In this document: one piece after another, positions 46,691 to 59,262 of the stretch
Layout of the letters: every line of letters begins with the position of its first letter
Numbering within the stretch: position 1 is the first letter of the stretch
Notes under the pieces: model-generated
Told to the model about the DNA's origin: nothing
Databases searched by the model: none
Seen by the model: the letters and a program-made list of their open reading frames with translations, nothing else
Translations under genes and position numbers: made by a program
Assembly: GCA_033032175.1 (NCBI GenBank)
Contig: CM065320.1
Coordinates: 868,001-932,000, forward strand
Length of the DNA stretch: 64,000 nt
Reading direction: 5' to 3'
Source of the DNA: Saturnia japonica
Taxonomy: Eukaryota > Arthropoda > Insecta > Lepidoptera > Saturniidae

Positions 46691-48002
46691 AACTAACACA
46701 TACATACTAAACAACATCTACTTCATCTGAAATCACGAAAGCAAGATGAACCAATTGATGGGGAAAATTTATGTACTTTTTACTTAGTAACAACGTAAGC
46801 AGAAAAGTAAAAAGGGTTGACGGCGGATTGTTTTATTGCCATTTTTGGCTGTCGGTGCTTGGTTACTTTGGAAATTTTGCATTTAAAGTTATATACCTTT
46901 TTTCTGTACAACTAAATTACTTTCGTTCAAAGGACACCTTATATAAAACAGCTTTTATTAATGCCGAAATCTAGGTAAGTTATCAAATCAAATTTATCGT
47001 TACATAACTCAAACAATTTGATTATAAAAAAATGATATACTTATTCAAAAGTAGTCTTACAGCAGTTATTGTAATATATATATAGCTGAGGTAATACCCG
47101 ATTACCATAATGAAATTGCAGGCCGTTCTGAGGGACTGTAAGAAAAATGGTAAAATTTGTGGCGTTAAATAATATCGTTAAAAGTAGAGAGAAATATTAT
47201 CTGCCCAATAGAACGGAGCCCCGGCCGGCTCCTCTCTGAAATTGGAAGTCATATATTACTGAGAGAATTTTCAATTACAGCAATCCTGCGGTTTTTCATT
47301 CGTAATGTGAGTTTTGGGCAGCGCTTCGGGCTCTTCATTCATAACTCCGAGAATTCAAGGCCTTGCTCACATGAACAGTTTTATTTCTATATAAACATTA
47401 ACGTAATTTTATTGGAAAAGATAAAAAATAACAATTTTACTGTTTATAGGAATAAAAATTGATAACTCACGATTTCCCTTTTAAAAATGGTATTAGACAG
47501 CATAGGGGTATTTGTTGATAATATAATTTAGACATTTTACATCAAGCATAACAAAAAAAAAATTTAGAATATATATATTTTTGATTTATATTTTATTAAT
47601 TTATTAAATATTACTTATTTAGATTTTACTATAATCGTGATAAAGTCACAAATTTTACCTTCAAAGGCACGTAAAGGCTACATGCTAAAAAAAAATTTAC
47701 ATTATTTTTTATCTAATAAAAATATTGATTTAATAACAATAAAATTATTATTTTTATTAACACTGAATTATATAAATAAATGGAAACAAATTTAACTATA
47801 GATTTATTGTATCTACGTTATTTCAGTTCCAAAAAACGTTATTACCGTCCGTAAAAAGTACAAAGTTACTTACAAGTCGCGCCTGAACAATTTTTACTTT
47901 AAAAAACATATTCACTACAGTAGCAAACGTACAACTTAACATACAAACAGATGACTAGATAACCATAGCAAATAAAAGCAATGCATCCCATTAGATACTT
48001 AC
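46691..48002. other. No gene recognised
   Basis: About 1.3 kb, AT-rich apart from a GC-rich palindrome-like GAGCCCCGGCCGGCTC near 47217-47232. Nothing assigned. Confidence 0.5.
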
Positions 48003-48120
48003 AAAACTCCCGCAGAACCTTAACAGCATCGGCCTCGCCGCAAGAGTCGAAGACCCCATAAGATCCCTTTTCGGTGTAGTTATAGCCAGCGCAAACCAGC
48101 GGACGGCAGAACAGGGTATT
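48003..48120 (-). other. Candidate orphan exon with consensus donor
   Basis: On the minus strand, an open frame of 39 codons reads FCRPLVCAGYNYTEKGSYGV then FDSCGEADAVKVLREF and ends one base before a perfect GTAAGT donor (47997-48002). GC content is about 55%, far above the flanks. A TAA closes the frame just upstream (about 48123), and no AG acceptor lies between, which argues against a normal internal exon in this frame. The same bases are open in a second minus frame and one plus frame. I recognise no family. Confidence 0.3.
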
Positions 48121-48699
48121 TTAAATTTGCTAGCGTAAATTCGTAGTTATCCAATGGTAACAAGATATAGATTCCAAAGCTCAGAGGCTGACCACGGATC
48201 ATCACTGCAGTACTGAATGACGCCCTGGGGGATAGTGCGGCTGAATACGACTGGATGTGAAGGCAGGCAAACATATACATGCATTGGGGTCCGCCGGCAC
48301 CCGCTGGCAGCATTGCAAACAGCAAAAAGCTCTAAAAAGAGGTACTTCCATATAGACTAAGGTAGCAGTCCAAACTAAGGCACATACATCCTAGAAGTTG
48401 CTTTGTGTATGTTGCCACTGTATAAAGGGCGGAGTACCTTGTGCACTAGGCACTATCGTTTGGCTTTCTTTCTATTTTTTCAAGACACTTTTACATCTGG
48501 TGTGTTCGAGTCCTATCGAGCATACCCAAGTTCAAGTGAAAACAAAATTATAGTATTAATCAAAATATTAACTAAATAACAAGACTAAATTATATCCCCA
48601 ATGCTTTTCATATTAATAAATCTGTATTCTGTCTATACATGCAAAAAAATGCAAATCAAATCTCCTAATAGCCGTGTTTTTTAAAAGTCATTGATCACG
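48121..48699. other. No gene recognised
   Basis: A minus frame at 48325-48080 starts with hydrophobic residues (MLFAMLPAGAGG) but shows no domain, and it competes with the frame at 48003-48120. Confidence 0.4.
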
Positions 48700-48956
48700 A
48701 ATATGACATAAAAAATTCGCTATCTGTCTGTTTGTTTGTTCGTATATAACTCAAAAACGACTTGACCTATTCTTATGACATTTTGGTATACGGGAAATCT
48801 TATATCATTACTCGATTGAAAGGCTATAAGAATTATCAATAATACTTTGAAAAATCGCACAGTAAAGTTTCATAAAATTTATAATACTTTTGATAGAACT
48901 TCATCAAAAATTACTGTGCAATAAACGCATGCGGAGCTGTGGGACACCACTAGTTT
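48700..48956 (+). repeat. Dispersed repeat, family D3
   Basis: GTCTGTTTGTTTGTTC, AAAACGACTTGACCTATTC, CATTACTCGATTGAAAGGC, TATAAGAATTATCAATAATAC and the end CGCATGCGGAGCTGTGGGAC, ACCACTAGT share order with 33770-33995 and the start of 55890-56645. Confidence 0.7.
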
Positions 48957-49667
48957 ATGATAAAGTTCCACAGCATACCTATAATGCTTAATTGAAGGTC
49001 GGTTTCGCTAGTACACCGAGGAACATGCCTACATGTATAGAACATAACCCTAAATTTATATTAATTCTACTTATTCCATTTCTGATATATTCCACCAACA
49101 AATCAACAATAATATTATGTTACTTCTAAAAAAAATCCATTGAATATTTTCTATACGCTGGAAGAATTAATGACTCGTAATATCAGCGACTTATGAGGTA
49201 TTACAATAGAATCTTCATAGCTATTGAAAATGGAAGCTTTTCAAACTGATCGCGAAGCTCCGAGGCTTTCAATAAAAATTTATTATAATGCAAATTGCAG
49301 CTCTTTGTGACAGAGAGTACTACGCTTCAGTTCAATTCCTTTCAGAATTTTATAAAGGAAGGGCCAAAATATGTAGTCTCCACGATCACGTATGGAAAAA
49401 GTTATTTTATGTTTGATATACATCTCACTCATATAGGGACACAATTCCTATAGCCTATCAAATAAGGAATAACATCAAAATCGGTTGAGAAATACTTAAA
49501 TTCTAATTTTATATTAATCTTTTTTACGATTTTTAAAAGTGATAAGGACAGTTCTTAAATTCCATCAATAATGGAATAATAGCGCAGGGACGGACATACA
49601 GCCACACAAACAGGCTGGTAGACAGACAAAAAAATGTAATTTTCGTCATAAGTGTCTTTTATATAGG

Positions 49668-49860
49668 ACAAGCTGTATCCGCGGTTCCGCTCGTGTGAAC
49701 TATAAACAATGTTTTTACAGGGATAAGAAGTATATTTTATGTTAATCCAGGTTATAAACTGTGTGCCAAATTTCCTTTAAATCCGTTTAGCCGTTTTTTG
49801 CATGATTGAGTAAAAAACATCCAAACACATAAACTTTCACATTTCACATACATTAGTAGA
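49668..49860 (+). repeat. LINE-tail style dispersed repeat
   Basis: Starts AGCTGTATCCGCGGTTCCGC and continues with GTTAATCCAGGTTATAAACT, CCAAATTTCCTTTAAATCCG and CACATAAACTTTCACATTTC. The organisation (CG-rich start, conserved middle, A-rich end) is that of abundant lepidopteran LINE tails. It has no second copy in this window. Confidence 0.5.
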
Positions 49861-50029
49861 ATGTCTATCAGGAAACTTGGAAAAAAATACAAATACCGAC
49901 AAATCTAAGAATTATTTTTATAGATTAAAGTGTACGTTTGTTCTAAAAAAGGAATAATTTTGTGAACTATAAACTAAGTATAAGGACACAATTTTACACA
50001 TGATGTAAAACATATATCTATACAATTAA

Positions 50030-50545
50030 TAAAATTGAAGTGTCTGTTTGTAATGTCAAAATTAAATTTTTTTACTAAATGCATATGCATATATGTATAT
50101 ACGATACCTATAACTAAAAGCCCATTTTTAAAATTTTTGTCTATCTGTCTGTTTGTTCCGGGTAATCTCCGAATCGGTTGGACCGGTTTTGACGGGACTA
50201 TCACTGGTAGATAGCTGAATTTATAGGGAGTAACTTAGGCTAAATTAATTTTAGAAAAAGAATTAGGGTTCCGCACAAATTAAAAAAAACTGGTCATGGT
50301 GAATCTATTCGGGTGCTTAAATGGCTTATGCTGAGTAAACCATAACAGATATAGCAAATTAATGTAGCATATAGTTATAGGCATTAAAAAGACCTACAAA
50401 AAAGTCCGGGAGAGTATATATCTATCTTCTGAGAAACACCCACAAAAAACTTTTTTGTCTTTAAAATAGCTAGGAGCGGGGGAGCAAGGTACGCGCGGGT
50501 ATTCTGTAGTCCACGAGGGCGAAGCCATGGATACAGCTAGCCTAC
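50030..50545 (-). repeat. Dispersed repeat D1, left arm of an inverted pair
   Basis: About 515 bp that match 51697-52215 in reverse at roughly 88-90% by eye, along the whole length. Shared segments include AGATAGATATATACTCTCCC, GGTTTACTCAGCATAAGCC and GAGATTACCCGGAACAAAC. The 69-codon and 76-codon frames here are by-products. Confidence 0.9.
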
Positions 50546-51696
50546 TATTATAAAGAAGAAAAAACAACGTCCACCGATGCTTCATTTGACGACCTGTAGA
50601 CATCTTGCCAATTTATTTCAAACAAGGTCTATGAAATTTAATACTGAAAAGTATTTATAGTAACAAGCACTTACCTTCCATCAGATATGTCACATAGTAT
50701 TTGCTCGTCCATTTTCTGAGGAAGGTCGTTAATAGGTCCACTTCGTTCCTTACTTTATTTGTAGAAGTCAGTTACCTTTTAAATATGATGTCATTTTTAA
50801 GGTGAGCTTCCACATGTCTTTAATGCACGCAACGACTATTCGTTGGGACTCCGTATTTTGGTGAAAATACGGTGCAGAATTGTACTTCTCAACATCACCC
50901 TTCCATCCATCCTTGATAATTTAATTTTTGTGGGCAAAAAAAAAACTTAGGTTAGCTAGATTTTGTAAACGACCAGTCTAGTCTTTATACTAGAATTTAT
51001 CGCAATTTAGTCATCTCATGTTTTAGACTAAGTAAGGACAATAAAAGTTTATAGTTAATAGTGTTAGATTCTATAATGAGGTATATCGGAACATTACCGA
51101 TTTGTCGGACAATAAGTTCAAGGACCATATCAAGGTGATTTTGCTGAAAAAGATCTATAATAATGTAGGCTAGATTATTACATGAATTATTGTGATATAT
51201 TACCAGATAAACTCCCTCGCTGTACATCTACTGAAATAATATAATTATTAACTATAAACATTTTTTAAACTGTAAAAAGATAAACCGTCTCGATTTTCAT
51301 GCCAGCTCTTCTCTATAACTGAAAAGTTTTCCCAAGCGGTATTAATATTTGAACCTAAGATTAATAATTAGTATACAGTGCGGTTGAAGCGTAGACTAAC
51401 CTTTAATTTAAGATTTTAATGTTTATAAATCTCTTCTTAAGGTCTAAACTGAATACTGAACTGCACAGAACGGATCGGTGTTCCTGTAGAAACAGTTTGG
51501 TGCAAAGCGTCACGCTGCGGATATGTGAACGCTTACCTTTATCGCTATCCACCTCGGAGAGGAAATTAAATATCCTATCAGTGAAATAAAGTCGCTCAAC
51601 TTTTTCATAGCGGCTTTTCATATAATCTTGCAGATATTATGTTTTCCTATAAAATTACAAACGTAGTAGTAGCAGGTTTACTTCTTTTATGAAACA
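50546..51696. other. Spacer between inverted D1 copies
   Basis: About 1.15 kb of AT-rich sequence with no recognised gene. Small minus frames at 50997-51227 and 51403-51621 have no motif. Confidence 0.5.
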
Positions 51697-52215
51697 CTAG
51701 CTGTGCCCGTGGCTTCGCTCACGTGGACTACAGAATGCCCGCGCGAATCTTGCTCCCCCGCTCCCAGCTTTTTTAAAGACAAAAATGCTTATTGTGGGTG
51801 TTACTTAGAAGATAGATATATACTCTCCCGGACTTTTTTCTACATCTTTTTAATTCCTATAATTATGTAGTACATTAATTTGCTATATCTCTTATGGTTT
51901 ACTCAGCATAAGCCATTTAAGCACTCGAATAGATTCACCATGACCAGTTTTTTTTTATTTGTGCGGAACCCTAATTCTTTTTCTAAAATTAAAGTAACCT
52001 AAGTTACTCCCTATAAATTCAGCTATCTACCAGTGATAGTCCCATCAAAACCAGTCCAACCTTTTCGGAGATTACCCGGAACAAACAGACAGACAGACAA
52101 AAATTTTAAAAATGGGCTTTTCGTTATAGTTTTCGTATATACTTTCATATGCATTTAGAAAAAAAACTGTAATTTTCACATTACAAACAGACACTTCAAT
52201 TTTATTAATTGTTGT
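51697..52215 (+). repeat. Dispersed repeat D1, right arm of an inverted pair
   Basis: Best full copy of D1: ACTAGCTGTGCCCGTGGCTT start, GAAGATAGATATATACTCTC, AGCTATCTACCAGTGATAGT, TTTTCGGAGATTACCCGGAA and ACACTTCAATTTTATTAATT end. It faces 50030-50545. Confidence 0.9.
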
Positions 52216-52336
52216 TGTATAGATGATAAAAATAATCACGAGAAGTTATTTTTAGATCTGTTAAATAAAAGTTAGATTTAAAAGTAAGTCATAACTAAAT
52301 AAATCTTTAATTATAAATGTTTAAGACATAGATTAA

Positions 52337-52569
52337 TGATTGGCTTCCGCGCCGCTTCAACTAGATACCGTCGACGTACCTACTATAAAAATGAGGCAAT
52401 CAAAACTACGCCGCATCGGCGTACTCGATGTCATAACGACAACACTGTCACATTGAAAAGCTTTATTTCAAATAGTCACTACACACTACGTTATTAGGCT
52501 ACCGTATTCTAGGAGTTATTTTTTGTAAATAGCACGGTATCTAGTTGAAGCGCCAGCGGAAGCCAATCA
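52337..52569. mobile_element. MITE with 35-bp terminal repeats and TAA duplication
   Basis: TGATTGGCTTCCGC at the left end continues into CGCTTCAACTAGATACCGT (52337-52371) and is repeated in reverse at 52534-52569 with one gap and one or two changes. TAA flanks both ends (52334-52336 and 52570-52572). A 3-base TAA/TTA duplication is typical of PIF/Harbinger elements. Length is 233 bp, with no frame. Confidence 0.85.
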
Positions 52570-54064
52570 TAAATCTTTGTTTTATATTAAATTGAACGCA
52601 AACTTGACACAATATTTTTAATTATATTAAAAGTATAACATCTATTATCCTATAAAACCCCAACTTGCATTAATGTATTGACAGCATTGTCAACAATAGA
52701 ACTGAGTGTATTTTTAAAGCATTCATAATAATAATACACACTCTTTAATCGATAAATTAATATAATTTATTTTCTTTTTATGTCGTTTGCACTAAATTAG
52801 TATACATTAATTCATTCATTCATAATACATACCGCTAATACCTTTTAAAGTAATTACTCACAGAAAACGAGCAAAAAATTTATTAAGTATTCACAAAAGA
52901 TCATAAAATATTGTAAAAATCTTTAAGTCATTTCAAATTCACTGGAGAAATTCTTAAAAGAAAAATATAAGAAAAGAACTTCCTCCTGAATACCATAATA
53001 CATTACCTACTTCCATCTTACGGTGGAGCTAATTACGGTAGCGGTAAATTTGAAAAGTGAAAAGAAAAGAAATATTTCGAGAATTGTAATTACGTACAGC
53101 TCCCATCCCAAATACTTTCAGGCTAAGCGGAGAACCTAATTGGTGCGTAATGAGTCTTACGGCGAATTGCAAGGGATTTCGTTACTAAAATTTACGCATC
53201 ATTAAGTTTTAATTTAGGAAATATTTTCAGACATTAACTTATGAAGTGATAAATTGGCCATTTACATAAAAAATTAACAATGTTATATTAATTTTGAAAA
53301 AGTTAAATCGTTATGTTATGGTTATTTGGAAAACTGTAAAAAGTAAAATTAACTTAAAAGCTTATGATTTTTAATAGGTATCTCGACTTAGTTGGACAAA
53401 AGATATACACAGTACGGAGCTTATATACACACTTAATATGTTCACAGTCTACCGACAGTTTACAATCTCACTGGGTTTATAAACTAGCAATTCGTACCTA
53501 CAATAATTACCCAGTGACATAATATATAACTTAACAGTTACTTTTTTCCAAAAAGTTATTATAATTTTACTGTATTCCTGTAAACAATTGAAATGTGTAT
53601 GTTTGTGTATAATAAATATTGTTTTTACTTCAAAATAACAGAGGCAGTCATAAGGACTACCGACAGAAGTGAAAACTAAATTTGAAAATCAATTATAGTC
53701 TGTGTTTTTGCAGAGCATGTCGATGTCACCGTCATGTGACGAGAAATCACAAGATTTTACCCATCCAAAAAGTCAAACACGCATATGATACAGTCGAATA
53801 TATATACACAATGTATTAGTGTATAAATGCATATATATATGTACACAAACCGCTATACTACGCGGCGTTAATCTGACGCAAGCGCAATACGTCACGAGCA
53901 TGTCGAGGTCATCGGTGAAGCGAAGATCACATGTACAAAATTAAAATATCGCGTAAAGTACATTTCATTTGTTGACAAGAAATGATGATCACCATCGTTA
54001 CGAGAGCCCATAAAATAATTATTCTGAATCTAGATTTTAGATACATAACCGACCGTGTTCAACT
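52570..54064. other. No gene recognised
   Basis: AT-rich. A patch at 53090-53200 is GC-richer without a frame. No repeat assigned. Confidence 0.5.
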
Positions 54065-54290
54065 CATTATAGTTTTACGAGTCTTATTCTTCCTACCCTT
54101 ATCCCATACTAAGTGGGGTCGGCACATCACGTCTTCTTATTACATTCCAGCCTGTGATCAGTCATCTCTACACTCACTACCCGTACACGCATATCCTTTT
54201 CCACACAGATCATCCAAGTCCTTCATTTATATTACCGCTAACTATCATCTCCATTGTCTTTTTCGCCACATGGCTCTATTATAAATCAAT
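54065..54290 (+). repeat. Dispersed repeat, GGGGTCGGCAC family
   Basis: CTTCCTACCCTTATCCCATA, AAGTGGGGTCGGCACATC and the C/T-rich body that follows are typical of a well-known type of lepidopteran dispersed repeat with a CCCA...GGGGTCGGCA core. A 100-codon frame over it is incidental. Identification is from general knowledge. Confidence 0.5.
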
Positions 54291-55889
54291 ATAATTTTTT
54301 CCAAAAAGATTACACGGTTATTGTAGCTATTAACTCATAAATGCCTTATGTATATACCTGTACATGTACATCGTTTTTCTATACCTTTCAAGTTTCGAAA
54401 TATTCTTCTGTTCTAGAAATAGGTATAACATAAACCTAGCGTTGGTATTTTTAAATTTAAAAACAGTTTGAATATCAAAGTTTCTAAATAATACGTTTAT
54501 TCTAATTGTAGTTCAGGGAACTTTCGGCTTCATCAACAAGTTTTCTAAACCTGTGTTATTATAATACTAATTATGTAGTCATGATTTCAAAAATCCATGA
54601 ATTTTGAAATTTATCTTGAAAAAAAAAAACATATTTTGTTAATTACTTTGTTTTATTTCACAAGAAGTATAAGAAGGTCCTGCATATAACGTAATTGTAT
54701 ATAAAATATTGTATATAATTGTGTTTCATATATAGAGTGAGTATTGCTAACGTGCTCATACGCATTGAAGTTAAGACATTAACATAGTACAATAGATTTA
54801 ACCACAGAACACAAAAAAAGATCCGTGTTTTTAACAAAAAGAAGACGTACTACAGACGGTGCGCAGGAAGTGATGAGAAGAATTTCATTTCTGATACATT
54901 GAGTAATAAAAAACAATACTTTAATGCCTTTTTCTTTTTCTCTATCAATCAGAATAGATATTATGTAACTTTGTCTGATTATCTGTTTTGGTCTATGTAT
55001 CATAAATATTTTTTAAATAACAAAAGGAATCTCTATGAGAACGAAAGGAAAAGTTATACTATAATAGTATTATAAAATACCCAAAAAGTTCAACTTGCAA
55101 AACCGTTTTCCAAAGATTTAAGAAGTCTTAGAAATTCAAGTTTTTTTTATTCTAAACACCTTTTACTACTAGGAACGAACTTTGGGAAAGTATAATTACA
55201 GGTTGCTAGAACAATTAAAATAAAAATCAACACAACGAACTGCTACAATTTTTTTTTTGTTGTTACATTAGAAAAGAAAATGAGGTATGAAAAAAAAATC
55301 TAAAACAGACAAACAAATAAGAAGATTACACTGGACGAAAAATAAATAATGTTGCCAGAGCTAAGAAACTTTTTAACGCTCCCTTAAAAGTTTATCTCGT
55401 GCTTAATTACGTTTTCATTTATCTTTCCTTTCATTCGTCCAACGTGCTGGGACATTAGCAATGTTCACAACACTAACAAACGCGCGAAATGTGTTTAAAT
55501 TTTATAGACCAAATAAAAATTTCACTATTTAAAATAGCACGATTATTTAAATATATAATTGTGTATTTCTCATGTACTTTATAACGTGTTACGTTGCGGT
55601 AAACCATCAAAAATAATTAATTAAGAAATGTTTTCGCTACTACCGCCTTTTATCGCAGTAAAAAGATGTTTTTCAAGCTTTTACTTGCCTTATTAGTATA
55701 GGTAAAATCTTGCAGTTGAAATTTAAAACCGTTATTTTCTACCGATTGAGCTGAAATTTTGCATAGGTACACGATTAATTATGAAAATGCATGTTTATAT
55801 ATATTAATGCATCTGTAGTCCTGTCTGGACTTTTAATATTTTTCCAAAATATCCCGATATGCACACCATATCAACTACTACTATTACTG
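54291..55889. other. No gene recognised
   Basis: AT-rich; nothing identified. Confidence 0.5.
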
Positions 55890-56645
55890 ATCAAGAATAT
55901 GCCATTAAAATTTTTGTGTCTGTCTGTCTGTCCGAATTGAACTGAAAAACGGCTTGACCGATTCTTATGAAATTTTGTACACGAGATGCTTATGTCATCG
56001 GTCAATTTATAGAATATATAAAATTTCAATATTACTTTTACAAATCGTAAAAAAAAAAATCCAAAAAAATCTATTTTCCTAATTCTTCGCCGATTTTAAT
56101 TAAATTTTGTACACGGGAAGTATAAGTAATTCCATGAAAGATACAAATTTTCAATAGCATTTTCATAAATCGTAAAAAAATAAATCCAAAAAAATCTATT
56201 TTCCTAATTCTTCGCCGATTTTAATGAAATTTTGTACACGGGAAATATAAATCATTCCATGAAAGATACAAATTTTCATTTTCATAAATCGTAAAAATAA
56301 AAAAAATCCAAAAATTTAAAAATTAATTAATTCTTAACTGATTTTGATGAAACTCTGTACACGGGAAGTGTAAGTAATTATGTATATAATTAATGGGCTA
56401 TAAGAATTGTCAGTATTACTTCTAGAAATACAAATAAAAGAAGTTCAAAAAATTAAATTTTCATCAATTCTCAACCGATTCTGATCAAATTTAGACGGTA
56501 ACCATACATCATATAAAAAATGAGAGGCTATAAGAATCGTTAATAATGCATTAAAAATTGTAGATTGGAATAATAATTTTCAACCGATTTTTATGAAAAT
56601 AGTACACGGGAAATGCGTGCCGCTCCTCAATTGACACGGCATATG
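55890..56645 (+). repeat. Internally amplified D3 repeat, about six units
   Basis: After GTCTGTCTGTCTGTCCG, a unit of about 105-135 bases repeats. Each copy starts CCGATT(C/T)T(T/A)ATGAAATTTT, then in most GTACACGGGAA, and ends in an A-rich stretch with ATCCAAAAAAATCTATTTTC. Starts are near 55958, 56091, 56217, 56338, 56475 and 56582. Units 2 and 3 are nearly the same. Units 4 and 5 carry GGCTATAAGAAT, which ties them to the single-unit D3 copies at 33770 and 48700. Confidence 0.85.
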
Positions 56646-56676
56646 AATTTTAAAAAATATGATTAAAAAAAATGAC

Positions 56677-56793
56677 GGGGTGTAAACAACTAATGGAGCC
56701 GCCACCACACCGCTTGAAATGAATCTAGCCGTTGTTCTAAATCCTATATGGTGAATTCCCAAAGATGGTGGGTAGTTATTTTTTGTACACCCC
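56677..56793. mobile_element. Possible tiny inverted-repeat element
   Basis: GGGGTGTAAAC at 56677 is inverted at GTACACCCC (56785-56793) with one difference. The 117 bases between are GC-richer than flanks. The arms are too short to be sure. Confidence 0.25.
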
Positions 56794-57225
56794 ATGAAAT
56801 TAATGAAATGCATCAAATAAAAGGGTTTGCTGAGAAGAAATTACGAATAAAACTTTATTTAACTATATATTATTCAATATTTCAGTTATACTTACTAAAA
56901 TTAAAATAATAATTTAATGCAAAGGCTTTACTACTGTTTCCTTTTAAATATGTTCTCAGTTACCAGAAAGAAAAAGCCCTCGGTATTATATAAAAATAAT
57001 ATTAACAATACCGTATACAGTTTTATATTCTTATAAACTTGTATCATTACTACATGTATAATAGTTTTATCGATCAAGAAACTAGTAGACAGAAATTCAA
57101 TTAAAAAAGCAACAGTTTCATTTCCTTTAGGAACATTAAGATACACCTTATCGTGTAAGCCCCAAAGGCGTTGAGATAGTCTGTCGAATTGGAGTCGACG
57201 GTAGTCGAGCACCTGGCTCCTTTCG

Positions 57226-59262
57226 TTGAAATTAAAAAAGTTTCAGCTACAAAGCAACTTCACAGGTCTTATTCATTTAAATGCTAAGGGATTCTGCGTT
57301 AGTATTCATTGTGAGTTTTGTCATTTACAAAAGAAAGTTCCGTTTTTTACCAGTTTCACTTTGCTCGAGATCGAAATTTACATGCTCATTTTTATAGATC
57401 GTATGTTTACGTTAGCCAATATGCTGATGATTTTGTTTTTTATATAGGACATAAAGATTTAACAATAAGTCAATATAATATACAGGTCGCTTATAGACTA
57501 TGATAGTTTTATGTGCAGAATTAGGCTTAGAATTGTCATCTAGTAAATCTAAGTATTGCATCTTTAGCAGAGGCCTTAGACGGCAACAGATAAAACTAGA
57601 GATAAATTCCTCTTCAATAGAATTAGCAGAAAGTGTTAAGAATTTAGGCATGTGGTTAGACAGATCACTTTTATGGCGAACTCATATTAATGAAATTGCA
57701 ACTAAGGTTTCAAAATTTTTAAATGTGATAAAGGTGTTGTGTGGACGTACTTGGAGTATACATCCTAAACATTTAAGAAACATATATATGTCATTATTAC
57801 GGAGTAGACTAGACTATGGGTGTATATTATATGGCAATAGTGTAGACACGCGTATCAAAATTAGACAAGATACAGAATAAAGTTTTAAGAATAATTGTTG
57901 GATTTATTAAAAGTTCACCAATCCAAGTAATGGTGTGCGAATTATGTATACCCCTCTTTATTTAAGAAGACGGTATCTTGCTCAAATATTTTCAAATCAG
58001 GCTATTTTGCTTTTAATTAAACTTAACTCTTTATGTAACAATTCCTACTGGCTTAGAAAAAAGAAACCTTCACTAATAATAGCTAAAGAAATACAGAAAG
58101 ACAATATTCATATTCATTCAAGTTATCCCCTTCAAATATAATTTAATTAAACATAGACAGTGTTACTGGGTCAAAAAAAAAATCTTATCTTAAATACATT
58201 AAAATTTGATATAACAAAGAACTTACTGAAAAATATGGTTGTTGGATACAGATATACACAGATGGTGCTAAAACTTTTAATGGTTAAGGTGCAGCATATT
58301 ATGAACCATGCACAGATAGCTTTGGCTTATTTAATATCACAACAAATGTATCTATAATGACACTGGAATTATTTGCAATTTTAGAGGCTATTAAGCATGG
58401 TATTAGATCAATGCACCAAAATATTGTCATTTTAACTGATAGCAAAAGTGCTCTCCAACATTTGGCTCGATGTCTCTCTGGGTACAGAGGAGTTTTGGTA
58501 GCCTATGCAATTTTTAAAGAGATTTTAAACTCCATAGTTCTAATATGCGTTTACAGTTTCAATGGGTTCCATCTCATATAGGGTTAGAAGGAAACGAAAA
58601 AGTTGATAGTTTAGCCAAGTGAGCGTTAATTGAAGGTTCAGCTATAAGTATTCCACCATATTTTTCAGAAGTTTTCGGTAAATTTAAGAGGAAATGTCGT
58701 GATATGTGGAAAGAATATTTTTATTTGGTTTCAAAAGAGAAAGGAATTTGGTACCGAACAATATAATGTCAGCCTCCTCCCGTACCTTGGTTCTTAGAAG
58801 CCAGTATGGATAGAACTTTTGTTGTTACGGTATTTAGGTTAAGGTCTGGACACATTCTATCAAGAAAATTTGGATATCTTATGAAAATAGTTGACTCACC
58901 ATTTTGCAATCAGTGTGGTAAGATGGATGATATCCATCATTTATTGATGAAGTGTTCAAGTAATCATAATTATAGGATAGCCCTAAACAATTAATTTAAA
59001 ATTAATATATGTGATATGGGTGTATATCACAGTATTGTGGCAGAACCGACATCGGATAATTCCAGAAAGCTGTGTGGTTCTTTTAAGTTCTTGTATTAAT
59101 GAGTTAAGTCTGCTTCTTGCGAAATTTGTATAGTCTCATTGATATGTTTTTTTTTTTTGTAGGTTAGAGTTCTTGTTTGTATAAGTAGTAGGTGTAAGTT
59201 ATGATGGGACTGGCATATCCTTAGTGACAAAAGTCCCTAAATAAACTGGAGATTATAAAAAA
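57226..59262 (+). pseudogene. 5'-truncated LINE with RT, RNase H and CCHC parts
   Basis: Remnant of an ORF2-type polyprotein that copies LINE RNA at the target site. In order: the reverse transcriptase catalytic box QYADDFVFY (YADD at 57420-57431); the RT thumb region (57500-57880, including LGLELSSSKSKY and GMWLDRSLLWRTHI); RNase H with YTDGA (58257), LELFAILEAI (58363), ILTDSKSAL (58430) and WVPSHIGLEGNEKVD (58563-58607); and a terminal zinc motif C-x2-C, then H and C (58905-58953). RNase H plus this C-terminus points to the I/R1/LOA-like LINEs. Parts lie in different frames with several stops, so it is dead. The RT fingers and endonuclease are gone or unrecognisable upstream. AATAAA at 59240 and a short A-run near 59258 mark the 3' end. 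Confidence 0.88.

Noticed and set aside
48080..48325. 81-codon minus frame as a secreted peptide
   Set aside because: The hydrophobic start is short, the body has no cysteine pattern, and a better frame competes at its end.
55890..56645. CRISPR array
   Set aside because: Repeats are long, diverged and directly adjacent with no regular spacers, and the genome is eukaryotic.
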